From JAWKTM01 sp041399085 (lineage in GTDB: Bacteria; Planctomycetota; Planctomycetia; Pirellulales; Pirellulaceae): DNA of 64,000 nt. Positions within the stretch are counted from its first letter, which is position 1; each line of letters begins with the position of its first letter. A model generated the notes under the pieces. That model was given only the letters and a program-made list of their open reading frames with translations, did no database searches and was not told the origin of the DNA. This document shows, piece after piece, positions 19,742-28,182 of the stretch. The translations under genes and the position numbers were made by a program. The stretch lies in contig JAWKTM010000006.1 of assembly GCA_041399085.1 (NCBI GenBank), positions 124,001 to 188,000 of the forward strand, written 5' to 3'.

Positions 19742-20866
19742 ATGGTGCGAACGGCGAAATTGGCGCTAGAAGACGGCACGGTATTTCAAGGTGAAGCGTT
19801 TGGCGCCGACGGCGAAGTGGACGGGGAAGTCTGCTTTAACACGTCGATGACCGGCTATCAAGAGATTCTGACCGACCCGAGCTATCGCGGTCAGATTGTG
19901 ACGATGACCTATCCCGAGATCGGCAATTACGGCGTCAACGACGAAGATGTCGAAAGCCATAAGCCGCACTTGGCGGGCTTCATCGTTCGCGAGAACAGTC
20001 GCATTCACAGCAACTTTCGCTCGAACGGTTCGCTGGCCGAGTATCTTACGCGTCACGGCATCGTCGCCGCCGCCGGCTTCGACACGCGTGCGTTGGTCCG
20101 CCGTATTCGTTCGCAAGGCGCCATGAAGGGCGTACTCTCGACGGTCGATCTCGACGACGCCCGCTTAGTGGAAAAGGCGAAGAGCAGCCTCGGTTTGGTC
20201 GGCCGCGATTTAGTGCGCGAAGTATTGCCGGATCAGATTCGCGAGTGGAACGAGGAACTGAGCGAGTGGGCGAAATTGCCGCGCTCGGCTCGATGCGAGT
20301 CGAAAGCCTGCCCGCATGTCGTGGCGCTCGATTTCGGCATGAAGTGGAATATCCCGCGTCATTTGCGAGACGAAGGCTGCCGCGTGACCGTGCTGCCCGG
20401 AACGGCGTCGGCCGAAGAAGTGCTGGCTCTGAATCCAGACGGCGTGTTTCTGTCGAACGGACCCGGCGATCCCGAACCGTTGGACTACGCCATCAATACG
20501 ATTCGTGGCGTGCTGGGTAAGAAGCCGGTCTTCGGCATCTGCCTGGGGCACCAACTGTTCGCGCTCGCTTGCGGAGCGAAGACGTTCAAGCTGAAGTTCG
20601 GCCATCGCGGCGCGAACCAACCGGTTTTGAACTTGCTAACCGGGCAGGTGGAAATCACGTCGCAAAATCACGGCTTCGCGGTCGACGAGGATTCGCTGCC
20701 CGAGTCGTTGGAAATTACGCATCGCAACTTGAACGACAATACGATCGCCGGCTTGCGGCACCGCGACTGCAAGGCCTTCAGCGTGCAATATCACCCAGAA
20801 GCGTCCGCCGGCCCGCATGACAGCCAGTATCTGTTTCAACAGTTCAGCGGACTGATTGGTCTGTGA
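19742..20866 (+). CDS. carA: Carbamoyl-phosphate synthase small subunit
   Basis: Glutaminase subunit of carbamoyl-phosphate synthase: it hydrolyses glutamine and passes ammonia to CarB for arginine and pyrimidine synthesis. The N-terminal CPSase small-chain domain is recognisable (GEVCFNTSMTGYQEILTDPS, residues 29-48; ARALVRRIR-type helix near 115). The class I glutamine amidotransferase domain carries the nucleophile Cys in FGICLGHQLFALACG (about residue 264-278), the FGHRGANQPV segment, and the His-Glu pair in VQYHPEASAGPHD. Length (374) is normal. carB is not adjacent. ATG 19742 is directly followed by a GTG codon that is better spaced from GAGG, so either could initiate. Its last 23 bases overlap the 3' end of the convergent CAP gene. 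Confidence 0.97.
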   Translation: MVRTAKLALEDGTVFQGEAFGADGEVDGEVCFNTSMTGYQEILTDPSYRGQIVTMTYPEIGNYGVNDEDVESHKPHLAGFIVRENSRIHSNFRSNGSLAEYLTRHGIVAAAGFDTRALVRRIRSQGAMKGVLSTVDLDDARLVEKAKSSLGLVGRDLVREVLPDQIREWNEELSEWAKLPRSARCESKACPHVVALDFGMKWNIPRHLRDEGCRVTVLPGTASAEEVLALNPDGVFLSNGPGDPEPLDYAINTIRGVLGKKPVFGICLGHQLFALACGAKTFKLKFGHRGANQPVLNLLTGQVEITSQNHGFAVDEDSLPESLEITHRNLNDNTIAGLRHRDCKAFSVQYHPEASAGPHDSQYLFQQFSGLIGL

Positions 20867-21698
20867 GCGGCTCGGTCGTCAATTCAATTTCCGAATCATT
20901 GACGGCACTGATGATATAGCGCGTCCCTTCGGCGGCATCCAACGTTCGTTTGGCGTCGCCGGCGGAGATGACAAGCTGTGACGGTCGGCAGCGTTCGTGG
21001 GTGCGAATCAACCGCGGTGGCAGCGGGAAAGATTGCGGCTTGGCCTCGCCGTGTGGATGATTTACGGGCCGCACCTCATAGCTGACTTCGCTGTCGGATT
21101 GGTTCGCTACGGAAAACACGATTCGCATCGACTTGGGACGGCCAAACATCTGCACGGCGAAGTAGGCTCCGGTCTCGTCGCTACGAGCCAGTCCGACGCC
21201 GGTTTGCGTGACGCCCGGATCCAGCATATTTTCGCGATGTCCGGGCGAGTTCTCCCAGCCGACGGTGAACTTCTTCGCCAGTTCCGTCGTTTCAAACCCC
21301 GTGGATCGAAACTGGTAGGCGATGTTTTCGAGCACGATGCAGTACTCGTAGTCATGAGCCGACGCTCGTTCGGAAGGACGGCGGCCGTCGGCTGTGTGAC
21401 CATACTTGTTCGTCTTGGCCATGAAGTCAGCGAAGTCTTGAGCCGTCGCGTCGAGTTCCGTTTGACGTTCGACCGCTTCCAATTCGTGCTGCTGACGAAA
21501 CTTGTTCGTCCGCTCAACAATTCCCAGTTCCGCCTCATCGATATCCACTTGCTGTTTGGGAACATTGCGAATCGTTCCCGATTTAAGCGGCGGGCTATCG
21601 GTGTTGCTTTCCTCGGAGAATTGAGCGTTCGCTGCCGTGGTCGCCAGTCCGCCGACGATTATCGCCGCGCAGGCCGCAAGTCCGTACCGCTGAATCAT
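20844..21698 (-). CDS. Exported CAP (SCP/PR1-like) domain protein
   Basis: 284 residues from the ATG at 21698, preceded by AGAGGAGAG; the longer frame to 21944 runs into the BON gene and is not credible. Signal peptide at residues 1-25 (AACAAIIVGGLATTAANAQ). The CAP domain spans ~50-190: ERTNKFRQQHELEAVE, a His in KYGHTADGRRPSER, ENIAYQF, and the family motif WENSPGHRENMLDPGVTQTG, which supplies the second His. The C-terminal ~90 residues form a separate beta-rich tail (VFSVANQSDSEVSYEVRP). CAP proteins are secreted, with roles in adhesion or lipid binding. It converges on carA with a 23-base overlap of coding ends. Confidence 0.9.
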   Translation of the reverse strand: MIQRYGLAACAAIIVGGLATTAANAQFSEESNTDSPPLKSGTIRNVPKQQVDIDEAELGIVERTNKFRQQHELEAVERQTELDATAQDFADFMAKTNKYGHTADGRRPSERASAHDYEYCIVLENIAYQFRSTGFETTELAKKFTVGWENSPGHRENMLDPGVTQTGVGLARSDETGAYFAVQMFGRPKSMRIVFSVANQSDSEVSYEVRPVNHPHGEAKPQSFPLPPRLIRTHERCRPSQLVISAGDAKRTLDAAEGTRYIISAVNDSEIELTTEPLTDQSVR

Positions 21699-21709
21699 TA
21701 GACTCTCCT

Positions 21710-22418
21710 CTACGTAGCCGGGCTGGTTCGGCGATGTGCTCCGTTGGAATGCTCGGCCGAGTCGCAAGTCGCGGGCAAGATTTGCTGACTCACTTCCGCT
21801 AGCGGCCGGTCGGTCGCTCCGCGCAGAAACAATCCGAATCCGACGGTCCCGAGCAACACGGCGCTGGGCGTTCGGCTTGAGACGCAGTTCAACATCAGCA
21901 GCGAGCCGATGCTGGTCGCCACGAGCCGCATGCCCGGCGACCAATGGCAGCTTCCGCCGAACTGCCCCGCCTGACCAATACCCAGGTCTCTTACATCCAT
22001 CTGATTTTCGATGTCGCAGACCCCACGAACTTGCGAAATCGCATGCAACAACCGCGGCGCTTCGTGAGCCGCCACTGGACCGCTGATCGCGACGTGGCCG
22101 TCGTCGACCGACACATCCAACGCGTGGGCGTTCGACACGTAATGGCCCATCGTCGATCGCACGCGTTCCAGCAGCACGTCGTCCGACACGTGTTCTTCCG
22201 TCATCCGCGCCTGTCGCTCGTGCAGCATCCCTTGAGCCCGGTTCCGCAGGTCGCGTCGGCCCACGTCGACGAAACGGTAGATGCGATTCGTCGACTGGTT
22301 GACCATCGAGTTGAACTGGTCACGCAACCCGGCTCGCCGCCGTCGCCCATTCTTCGGGTCGTAGAAGTACATCAGTCCCGCGCCGAGCCCCCATGCTCTT
22401 AATCAATGCCGATAACAT
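21710..22418 (-). CDS. BON-domain protein with C-terminal membrane segment, one frameshift
   Basis: Likely start is ATG 22418, with AAGGAG seven bases upstream and the sequence MLSALIKSMG. The frame breaks at a run of five C (22388-22392; G5 on the coding strand). Removing one base gives MGLGAGLMYFYDPKNGRRRR and joins the clean frame 21710-22372. A BON domain follows at about residues 80-130 (LLERVRSTMGHYVSNAHALD, VAISGPVAAHEAPRLL), then a stretch with two weak hydrophobic segments (LVATSIGSLLMLN, AVLLGTVGFGLFLRG) resembling a small inner-membrane domain. BON domains bind phospholipids or act in envelope stress proteins. It lies 11 bases upstream of the CAP gene start and is probably co-transcribed. 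Confidence 0.8.
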
Positions 22419-22736
22419 CTTCTGCTCCTTATCATCTGGGGGCGATAGTTTGACAACGCCGTGGCGGAACAATGTTGCAAACCTCGCGCTGAGTCGTGCG
22501 GGAGCTTTGGTTTTCAGTGAACTACGAACTCGGAAAGCGGATCGCGAGGAAAGCAGAGAGCTTGGATTTGGCGGGCGGTTGGAACGCCGCGCGGAACCGG
22601 AGTGCTCGCGCACTTCCGCTTAGATGGTTTTGCGGACGGTTCGATGCGCCGCGAAAGCGGACGGCTTGTGCACTCTCCGTTTGGATGCTCTTGCCGAAGC
22701 TGGGAGGACAACGAAGCTCCCGCTGAGTTCCGTCGT
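22419..22736. other. 318-bp intergenic region, no gene seen
   Basis: Lies between the prenyltransferase-fold gene and the BON gene, both on the minus strand. The open frames here are Arg/Ser-rich shadows. Nothing beyond the BON ribosome binding site (22426-22431) could be supported. Confidence 0.4.
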
Positions 22737-24095
22737 CTACATCCGATACTTGTAAATCGGAAGATGCCGGTAGTAGACCTCCAGCATGTAGATGCTCAGA
22801 CAGGTCGTATAAAGCCGGCCGCCGTGTCCGCCCCAGCGGTCGTCCGCCGAGTTCCAGCTACCCGCCTCTGGGCCGGTCTTGGTTTGCTGAGCCGGCACGG
22901 CCTCGCGCATCACCTTGTTCCATTGGTCCCAATAATCGCCATCCATGTGATGCGTGGCTTGGGTCGCGTAATACCAGTAGTAAACATTCATGTCCGAATA
23001 GTCGATCGGAATCGACAGCACGTAATTGATTCCCTCGATCATCCGCGGATCGTCGTGCTCCCAACCCAAATACTGCCGGCACAGCAGCGCCTCGGCCGTC
23101 ATTACGTGCGTCGTGCCTTCGCCCGGCTTGTAGCTGTAATGAATGCCTCCATCAGGCGAAACCGAATCCAAGAACGTGTGAATCCGGTCCAGTTCGGGGC
23201 TTGGAACCGATAGTCCCGCCATTCTCGCGCTCTGCAAAGCCATCACAAACCAGCCGGTTACGGACGTATCGCTGTCTTGACGTGGTTCGTATCGCCAGCC
23301 GCCCAACGGCGACTGAGCCTTAATGCAGTAGTCCAATGCTAGTTGGGCCGGCTTTTGGTACTTTTCGTCCTTCGTCATGCCGTACAGCTCGCACAACGCA
23401 ATCGTGCATTGAGCTTGCGTGTAGAGCCGGTGATGATGCAGCCCTTCGCGGAAGAAATTACCGTCTTTGTCTTGCGACTTCAGCAAAGCCTGCCAACCTT
23501 TCGCCACCACCGACTTGTACTCGCCCGCCTTGTGCGTGTGACCCGCGCCTTGAAAAGCCAGCAACGCCATGGCCGTCGCCGCCTCGCGATTTTCGACCGT
23601 GCTGGCGCTGGAATAAGGCCCCGTCAGGCTCCACATGCCATCCTGCAATTGGTTCTTTTTCAGCCACTCGAGGCCCGCCTTGACGGCCGCTTCGGTTGTC
23701 GCCGTACCGCCGTAAGCGCCGAGCAATGCCTTCTTCATTCCCGGTTCCCGGCCGGTCAACGCCAATCCGATCGACGGGGCGGCGATGTCGCTGGAAGCGG
23801 AAGTCGCGTCCAATACCAATTCCGCAATCTCGGGCGGAGCGGCGAACGGATCCTCGACCGGCGTGAAGTCTTCGGACAACACCGGGTCGGTAATGTCCAT
23901 CGTCTCCAGCGAAGCCATCTCAAGCGTGTCGTCGATCAATTGTTCGCCTTCGGTTTCCGCGTAGATCACCGTCAGCTCGATATTCCGTTTGAACATATTG
24001 GGCAAGTACAACACGCCCAGCACGATCAACAGCACCATGTGAATCACTAAACTCACGAGCCACGGCGGCGCGGACTTCACCGCCTGCTCGGCCAC
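22737..24095 (-). CDS. Membrane-anchored protein with prenyltransferase/squalene-oxidase repeats (main part)
   Basis: C-terminal 452 residues of a longer gene whose N-terminus is the next entry; 24095 is a nominal GTG inside the open frame. It begins EQAVKSAPPWLVSLVIHMVL and continues to LLIVLGVLYLPNMFK, a single membrane helix. After ~100 residues of acidic linker comes an alpha/alpha-barrel repeat domain: AAVKAGLEWLKKNQLQDGMW, ATAMALLAFQGAGHTHKAG, AQCTIALCELYGMTKDEKY, YCIKAQSPLGGWRYEP and SVTGWFVMALQSARMAG, matching the squalene-cyclase/prenyltransferase fold repeats. The cyclase DxDD acid is not seen, so this is a fold assignment, not a terpene cyclase call. Such proteins are common in planctomycetes. 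Confidence 0.88.
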   Translation of the reverse strand: MAEQAVKSAPPWLVSLVIHMVLLIVLGVLYLPNMFKRNIELTVIYAETEGEQLIDDTLEMASLETMDITDPVLSEDFTPVEDPFAAPPEIAELVLDATSASSDIAAPSIGLALTGREPGMKKALLGAYGGTATTEAAVKAGLEWLKKNQLQDGMWSLTGPYSSASTVENREAATAMALLAFQGAGHTHKAGEYKSVVAKGWQALLKSQDKDGNFFREGLHHHRLYTQAQCTIALCELYGMTKDEKYQKPAQLALDYCIKAQSPLGGWRYEPRQDSDTSVTGWFVMALQSARMAGLSVPSPELDRIHTFLDSVSPDGGIHYSYKPGEGTTHVMTAEALLCRQYLGWEHDDPRMIEGINYVLSIPIDYSDMNVYYWYYATQATHHMDGDYWDQWNKVMREAVPAQQTKTGPEAGSWNSADDRWGGHGGRLYTTCLSIYMLEVYYRHLPIYKYRM

Positions 24096-24865
24096 GTCCT
24101 GCTGAGCCTCGCCTTCGGAATCTTCTTCGCGGACCGCCGTCTCGGCTTGAGTAACCGGAACCGGCCGATTGATTGCAGCGGCCGGAATCGGACGATTTGG
24201 GGCCGGAGCGCTCGCCGCGGGTAGGGGGCGATTTGCGGCCGGCAGCGGGCGATTCGAGGCCGGCGCTGCTTGTTGTGCGGGCGCGGGTTGTTGTGCGGGC
24301 GCGGGGATTGGTCGCGACGCGGGAAGCGGCTGCGGTCGTGCGGGAGTCGCCGTTGGATAGCTAGGCGTCGGTTGCTGCGGGGATGCTTGCTGCGGCAGCG
24401 GCTGAGCGACGTTCGGAGCATACGCCGTCGGATAACTAGGAGCGGGGCTGCTTGTGGCTGCTGCGGCTGCTGTTGTGGATAAACCGGTTGTGGGTAAGCG
24501 GGCTGAGGCTGGCTGTAACCGGACTGTGGATAGGCCGACTGCGCTGGGTGCGGCTGCTGGGGATACTGTGGCTGCGAATGTCCCTGTTGCGGATAGCCTT
24601 GTTGCGGATGAACTTGTTGCTGCGGATAGGTTGGCTGCGGATAAGCCTGTTGCGGATAACTTGGCTGTGAGTAAGGCGCGGGCTGTTGTGGATAGCCGGG
24701 GGAGGGTGCCGCCGGGAATTGTGGATACGGCGGCTGTCCCGAACCGCCTTGTTGATTCACTGGAATCGGCCGCGCGACCGGGGCCTGCGGCGCGTTCGCC
24801 TGCGGATACCCTTGGAAAGGTTGGGCGGGATGCGGCGGAAATCGTTGGGGATCAGGCTGCGTCAT
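24077..24865 (-). CDS. Proline/glutamine-rich N-terminus of the prenyltransferase-fold protein
   Basis: Start ATG 24865 has GGAAAG about seven bases upstream. The first ~140 residues are imperfect repeats of YPQQ/YPQP, disordered and probably cytoplasmic. Near 24440 the frame slips: the code continues as PSYPTAYAPNVAQPLPQQ and then PNRPIPAAAINRPVPVT in the frame of the previous entry, reaching EEDSEGEAQQDVAEQAV and the membrane helix. One lost base within CCCCGCTCCT on the coding strand explains this. From the slip to 24077 the present frame is Arg-rich and not real. The whole gene is therefore 22737-24865, about 710 codons. Confidence 0.75.
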   Translation of the reverse strand: MTQPDPQRFPPHPAQPFQGYPQANAPQAPVARPIPVNQQGGSGQPPYPQFPAAPSPGYPQQPAPYSQPSYPQQAYPQPTYPQQQVHPQQGYPQQGHSQPQYPQQPHPAQSAYPQSGYSQPQPAYPQPVYPQQQPQQPQAAPLLVIRRRMLRTSLSRCRSKHPRSNRRLAIQRRLPHDRSRFPRRDQSPRPHNNPRPHNKQRRPRIARCRPQIAPYPRRALRPQIVRFRPLQSIGRFRLLKPRRRSAKKIPKARLSRTWPSRR

Positions 24866-25470
24866 CGACACTCTTTCCGCGGAATCGCTTGCTAAACGTC
24901 ACGCTCCGGCGTCATTTGCTCGGCCAGTGCGGTTCGCTTGCCCCTGGTTTTGCCGGCGTTATTCGCGTGGCAACGGCCACTGGCACTTGGTTCGGACGAG
25001 ATGAGACCGAATATTTCCGTGCCTGTGGTGAGTCTACCAGCGTGGGTTGCTCACAGCAAGTTAGAAGTTCTGATTCTAACGGACTTTACGATTGATTCGG
25101 ACGCCTTCCTTTGCGAAGCCTGGAACGCCCGCGGGCCGGTTCGTCGCGAGTCTCTCGGGTGGCCGCAATGTTGCGGGATTGTAACGTTCGATTCGTTGTT
25201 TGAATTTTCCATTCGGAACATAATCGCATCGGTATCCATCGATCGACGAATGTCGGCGTCGTTCCGTTTGTGAGGTAACAGATGACAAACTTCGGCCCCA
25301 AGCCGTTGTCTCGTTTCCCCTATCCAACCTGCGCAATCCCTGGTCCAAGCCTGTCTCGCCCCGCTTGAGACGCTTTCGGGCGCCCGTTTTCCCTCGCCGC
25401 GTTTTCTTTTTCATGGCGAGTGAAGACCGCGCATCAAGCACCATCCCCTCCGACACATTCAACGGGCTTC
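24866..25470. other. 605-bp divergent intergenic region
   Basis: Separates the minus-strand prenyltransferase-fold gene from the plus-strand giant gene, so it must hold two promoters, but no clear -35/-10 pair or operator repeats stand out. Open frames on both strands are short, Arg-rich and without ribosome binding sites. The stretch 25130-25270 is less GC-rich than its surroundings. Confidence 0.45.
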
Positions 25471-27597
25471 ATGTCGTCAAGTAATCAATCTTCCCGGCCG
25501 CGCCGCGCGGCTCGGCGGCGTTCTCGCGTTCTCGCTCGTCAACGACAACGGCATCGCTTCTTTCGACCGGCGGCGGAACTGCTCGAAGAACGGATCGTGC
25601 TGACGAACTACGTCGTGCTCGACTTCACGCCCGACACGATCGCGAACGAATACACGGTCGGGCGTTTCGCGGATGTGTTCGCGCTCGGGGCGGTGAACAA
25701 TACGAATCGGTTCCTTGATTACGACGGGAACAACACGATCAACCAGGATGACGCGAAAATCGCGGTCGGCAAGATCGCGTCGCGCGTGAACAGGCTGCTG
25801 AAGCCGTTCCGCCAAGATCCCAACATCGACTTGGTGGTGATGCACACGCCGGGACTTACCAGCGCGGCGGATCCCGGTGCGGGCGAGCGGAAGTTGGCCG
25901 AGGGACAGACGGCGGCGGACGAGAACGTCTATGTCGTGTACATCGGCGACACGCGACCGGAATCCGACTTGCCCGATCTGGGAATCGCTCACCAAGCGTT
26001 CGCGGGCGAGAACAACGAGTTTTACGGCTATGTTTTCGCGGGCGGCGTGAAGAGCCATCTGGCCAGCGGCAACTATCGCTGGAAGCCTCAGGCGAAGCTA
26101 ACGAGTGTCGATTTCACGAACGAGGTGGCGTTCACCGTCGCTCACGAGCTTGGGCATCTGTGGGGACTCGGCCATCTGATCGACGTGGACTCGACGCCCG
26201 GCAACGCTTTCTCGCCGGACAACTATCACCACGTGATGAACACGCCGAAGTATGCGAATCCGGCAGCGGCACGTTTTCTGAACGACGCCACGCACCGCAT
26301 GGAAATCGGCAACGCGACGACCGGCGCAAGCTCGTATCAGCATCTCAGCGCGAAGCAGGAAGTGCGTGATTCGCTGCGCACGAACGCGGCCGGCAATTTC
26401 GTGCAAACCACGATTCCGAACGCGACGTTTCCCGACGTGCCGACCTACATGCAGACGCCGTCGCACCAAGGCGGCTATCTCGGCGCGGACAATCCGCCGC
26501 CCACGCCGAATAGCGACGTGCCGGCCGCCACGCTCGGCCAAGCGTCTGGCATCACCGTGGCGGATATCAGCAGTTCGCTCACAACAGGCTTCAATACGCT
26601 GCGCGACGATTACCTGGATGATTTCGCGGCCCAGCTAAATTTGCCTGACGGTTCGCTGCCGCTGGTCGATGCCGACCTAGGTTCGCTACTGCAATTGGAT
26701 GTGGCGCTCGCCGATGCGATCAGCTCGATCAACATCAGCGGCGCGGCGAACATGAGCGAGCTTTCGCAGCAACTCACGACCGCCGGATTTACGATCAGCC
26801 ACGCGCTGACCGACGAACAGTTCACCGGGCTCGATCCGGCTGAGCCCGCGGATTTCGTGAGAGCCAGCCGCACGTACAGCTTGGCCCGGATTCTGAAATC
26901 GACGGCCATGACGCAGAACGGGCTGGATGCGATCGGCGACCTAGCCGGAGTTAGTCTCAACGGCCAGTTGGATGCGATGGCCGACGTTTACTTCACCGTG
27001 TCGTTTGGCGTTGATACGGACGGGTTTTATCTCGTGCCGGGCAACGGCGTGTTGGCCAGCGTGGCGGTCGGAGGCAACCTGTCGGCTGCCGCCGGCGGAG
27101 GCACGATTTCCGGCAACGCGGCGGTGGGCGTTTCGCCTGGAAGCTCGGTTGACGACCAGCCACGCCGATGGACGAATTCGGTTGGCCGACTTAGTCGACG
27201 ATCCGCCGAACCAAACGTTTGCGGATGCGTCGAGCGATCGCTCAGCGGTTCCGCGGCGATCAATCTGGACTTCACCTATACGATCGCCGAAGTCACACCG
27301 ATCCGTCTTGGCGGCGATTGGGTCTGGGATGTGAAGCCCGACTTGACCGGCTTTACGCTGGACACGGACGCCTCGGGGTTTGATAGCGACTCGCTGTTGA
27401 ATTCACTGGCTGACGCGGTCGGCAGCGGCTTGAACGCCCTGTCGGCGCAATCGGCAAACATGCTGCGGGCGGTCGAGCGGATTCCGATCGTTGGCCGGCA
27501 GCTTGATGACCGCTTGTTGCCGCTGGTCACGGATGCTCTGTCTTACGACAACGAATTTGGCTCGCCGCAAGCGTATCTGGCCCGTGCCGCGGGCTGA
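25471..27597 (+). CDS. Giant protein segment 1: export motif and metzincin-like protease domain
   Basis: ATG 25471 begins MSSSNQSSRPRRAARRRSR, followed by AAELLEERIVLTN, the N-terminal motif of planctomycete surface proteins. Residues ~50-280 look like a zinc protease: VAHELGHLWGLGHLIDVDS (near 26137-26193) matches the metzincin HExxHxxGxxH, and YHHVMNTP about 30 residues later fits the Met-turn. The EF-hand-like loop DYDGNNTINQDDAKIAV sits near residue 85. From ~360 onward come amphipathic repeats (LTTGFNTLRDDYLDDFAAQL). Between about 27165 and 27235 the reading shifts (ADGRIRLADLVDDPPNQTF lies in another frame) and returns. After ~27590 the true continuation is in other frames to 28150 (TIVSSVTPADF, then GYSRVVSPANPISFAANGG). 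Confidence 0.8.
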   Translation: MSSSNQSSRPRRAARRRSRVLARQRQRHRFFRPAAELLEERIVLTNYVVLDFTPDTIANEYTVGRFADVFALGAVNNTNRFLDYDGNNTINQDDAKIAVGKIASRVNRLLKPFRQDPNIDLVVMHTPGLTSAADPGAGERKLAEGQTAADENVYVVYIGDTRPESDLPDLGIAHQAFAGENNEFYGYVFAGGVKSHLASGNYRWKPQAKLTSVDFTNEVAFTVAHELGHLWGLGHLIDVDSTPGNAFSPDNYHHVMNTPKYANPAAARFLNDATHRMEIGNATTGASSYQHLSAKQEVRDSLRTNAAGNFVQTTIPNATFPDVPTYMQTPSHQGGYLGADNPPPTPNSDVPAATLGQASGITVADISSSLTTGFNTLRDDYLDDFAAQLNLPDGSLPLVDADLGSLLQLDVALADAISSINISGAANMSELSQQLTTAGFTISHALTDEQFTGLDPAEPADFVRASRTYSLARILKSTAMTQNGLDAIGDLAGVSLNGQLDAMADVYFTVSFGVDTDGFYLVPGNGVLASVAVGGNLSAAAGGGTISGNAAVGVSPGSSVDDQPRRWTNSVGRLSRRSAEPNVCGCVERSLSGSAAINLDFTYTIAEVTPIRLGGDWVWDVKPDLTGFTLDTDASGFDSDSLLNSLADAVGSGLNALSAQSANMLRAVERIPIVGRQLDDRLLPLVTDALSYDNEFGSPQAYLARAAG

Positions 27598-28182
27598 CGA
27601 TTGTCTCGTCGGTCACGCCCGCCGACTTTTGATGGCAGCTTTGCGAGCAAGGATTTGTTGCGGCTGGGCTATTCCCGAGTCGTCTCGCCCGCGAATCCGA
27701 TTTCGTTCGCGGCCAACGGCGGTTTGATTACTCGTTCAGCGGCGTCAACGTCGAGTTGGACTTGGGCGGTACCGTGACGGTCGATCCGCGCTCACTTTTT
27801 CGATGCAGTTTGGATTGGATGCCACGCGAGGTCCGTTCGTCGTCGAAGCGCCTCGATCAACGGCGCATTGCCCGTTAGCGGCACGCTGAACGGCGGTTTG
27901 GATGTCGGCGCGTTGATCGGGATCAATGTAGCGGGCGCGGCGAACTTCGCCACGGGCATGTCGTATGTCATGAGCGACTTTGATCCGACGCCCAACGAGA
28001 GTTCTATTTGGGCGATGTGTCCGTCGGGGCGTTGATTGTTCAGCATCCGCAAGCGATCGCCGCCACGGGCAACCTGACGATCGACATGCAACTGACGGCC
28101 GACACGCCTGCCAACGATCTGCCGGTGATCGGCAAGTACATCGCCGGGCGCACTCTCTTGGGATGCGGCGGCGACGTACGAC

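Noticed and set aside
22737..24095. Calling the barrel protein a squalene-hopene cyclase
   Set aside because: No DxDD catalytic motif, and the membrane helix plus proline-rich N-terminus do not fit that enzyme.
25076..25462. 128-codon minus-strand open frame upstream of the giant gene
   Set aside because: Lys/Arg-rich without pattern, ending in the promoter region; no ribosome binding site.
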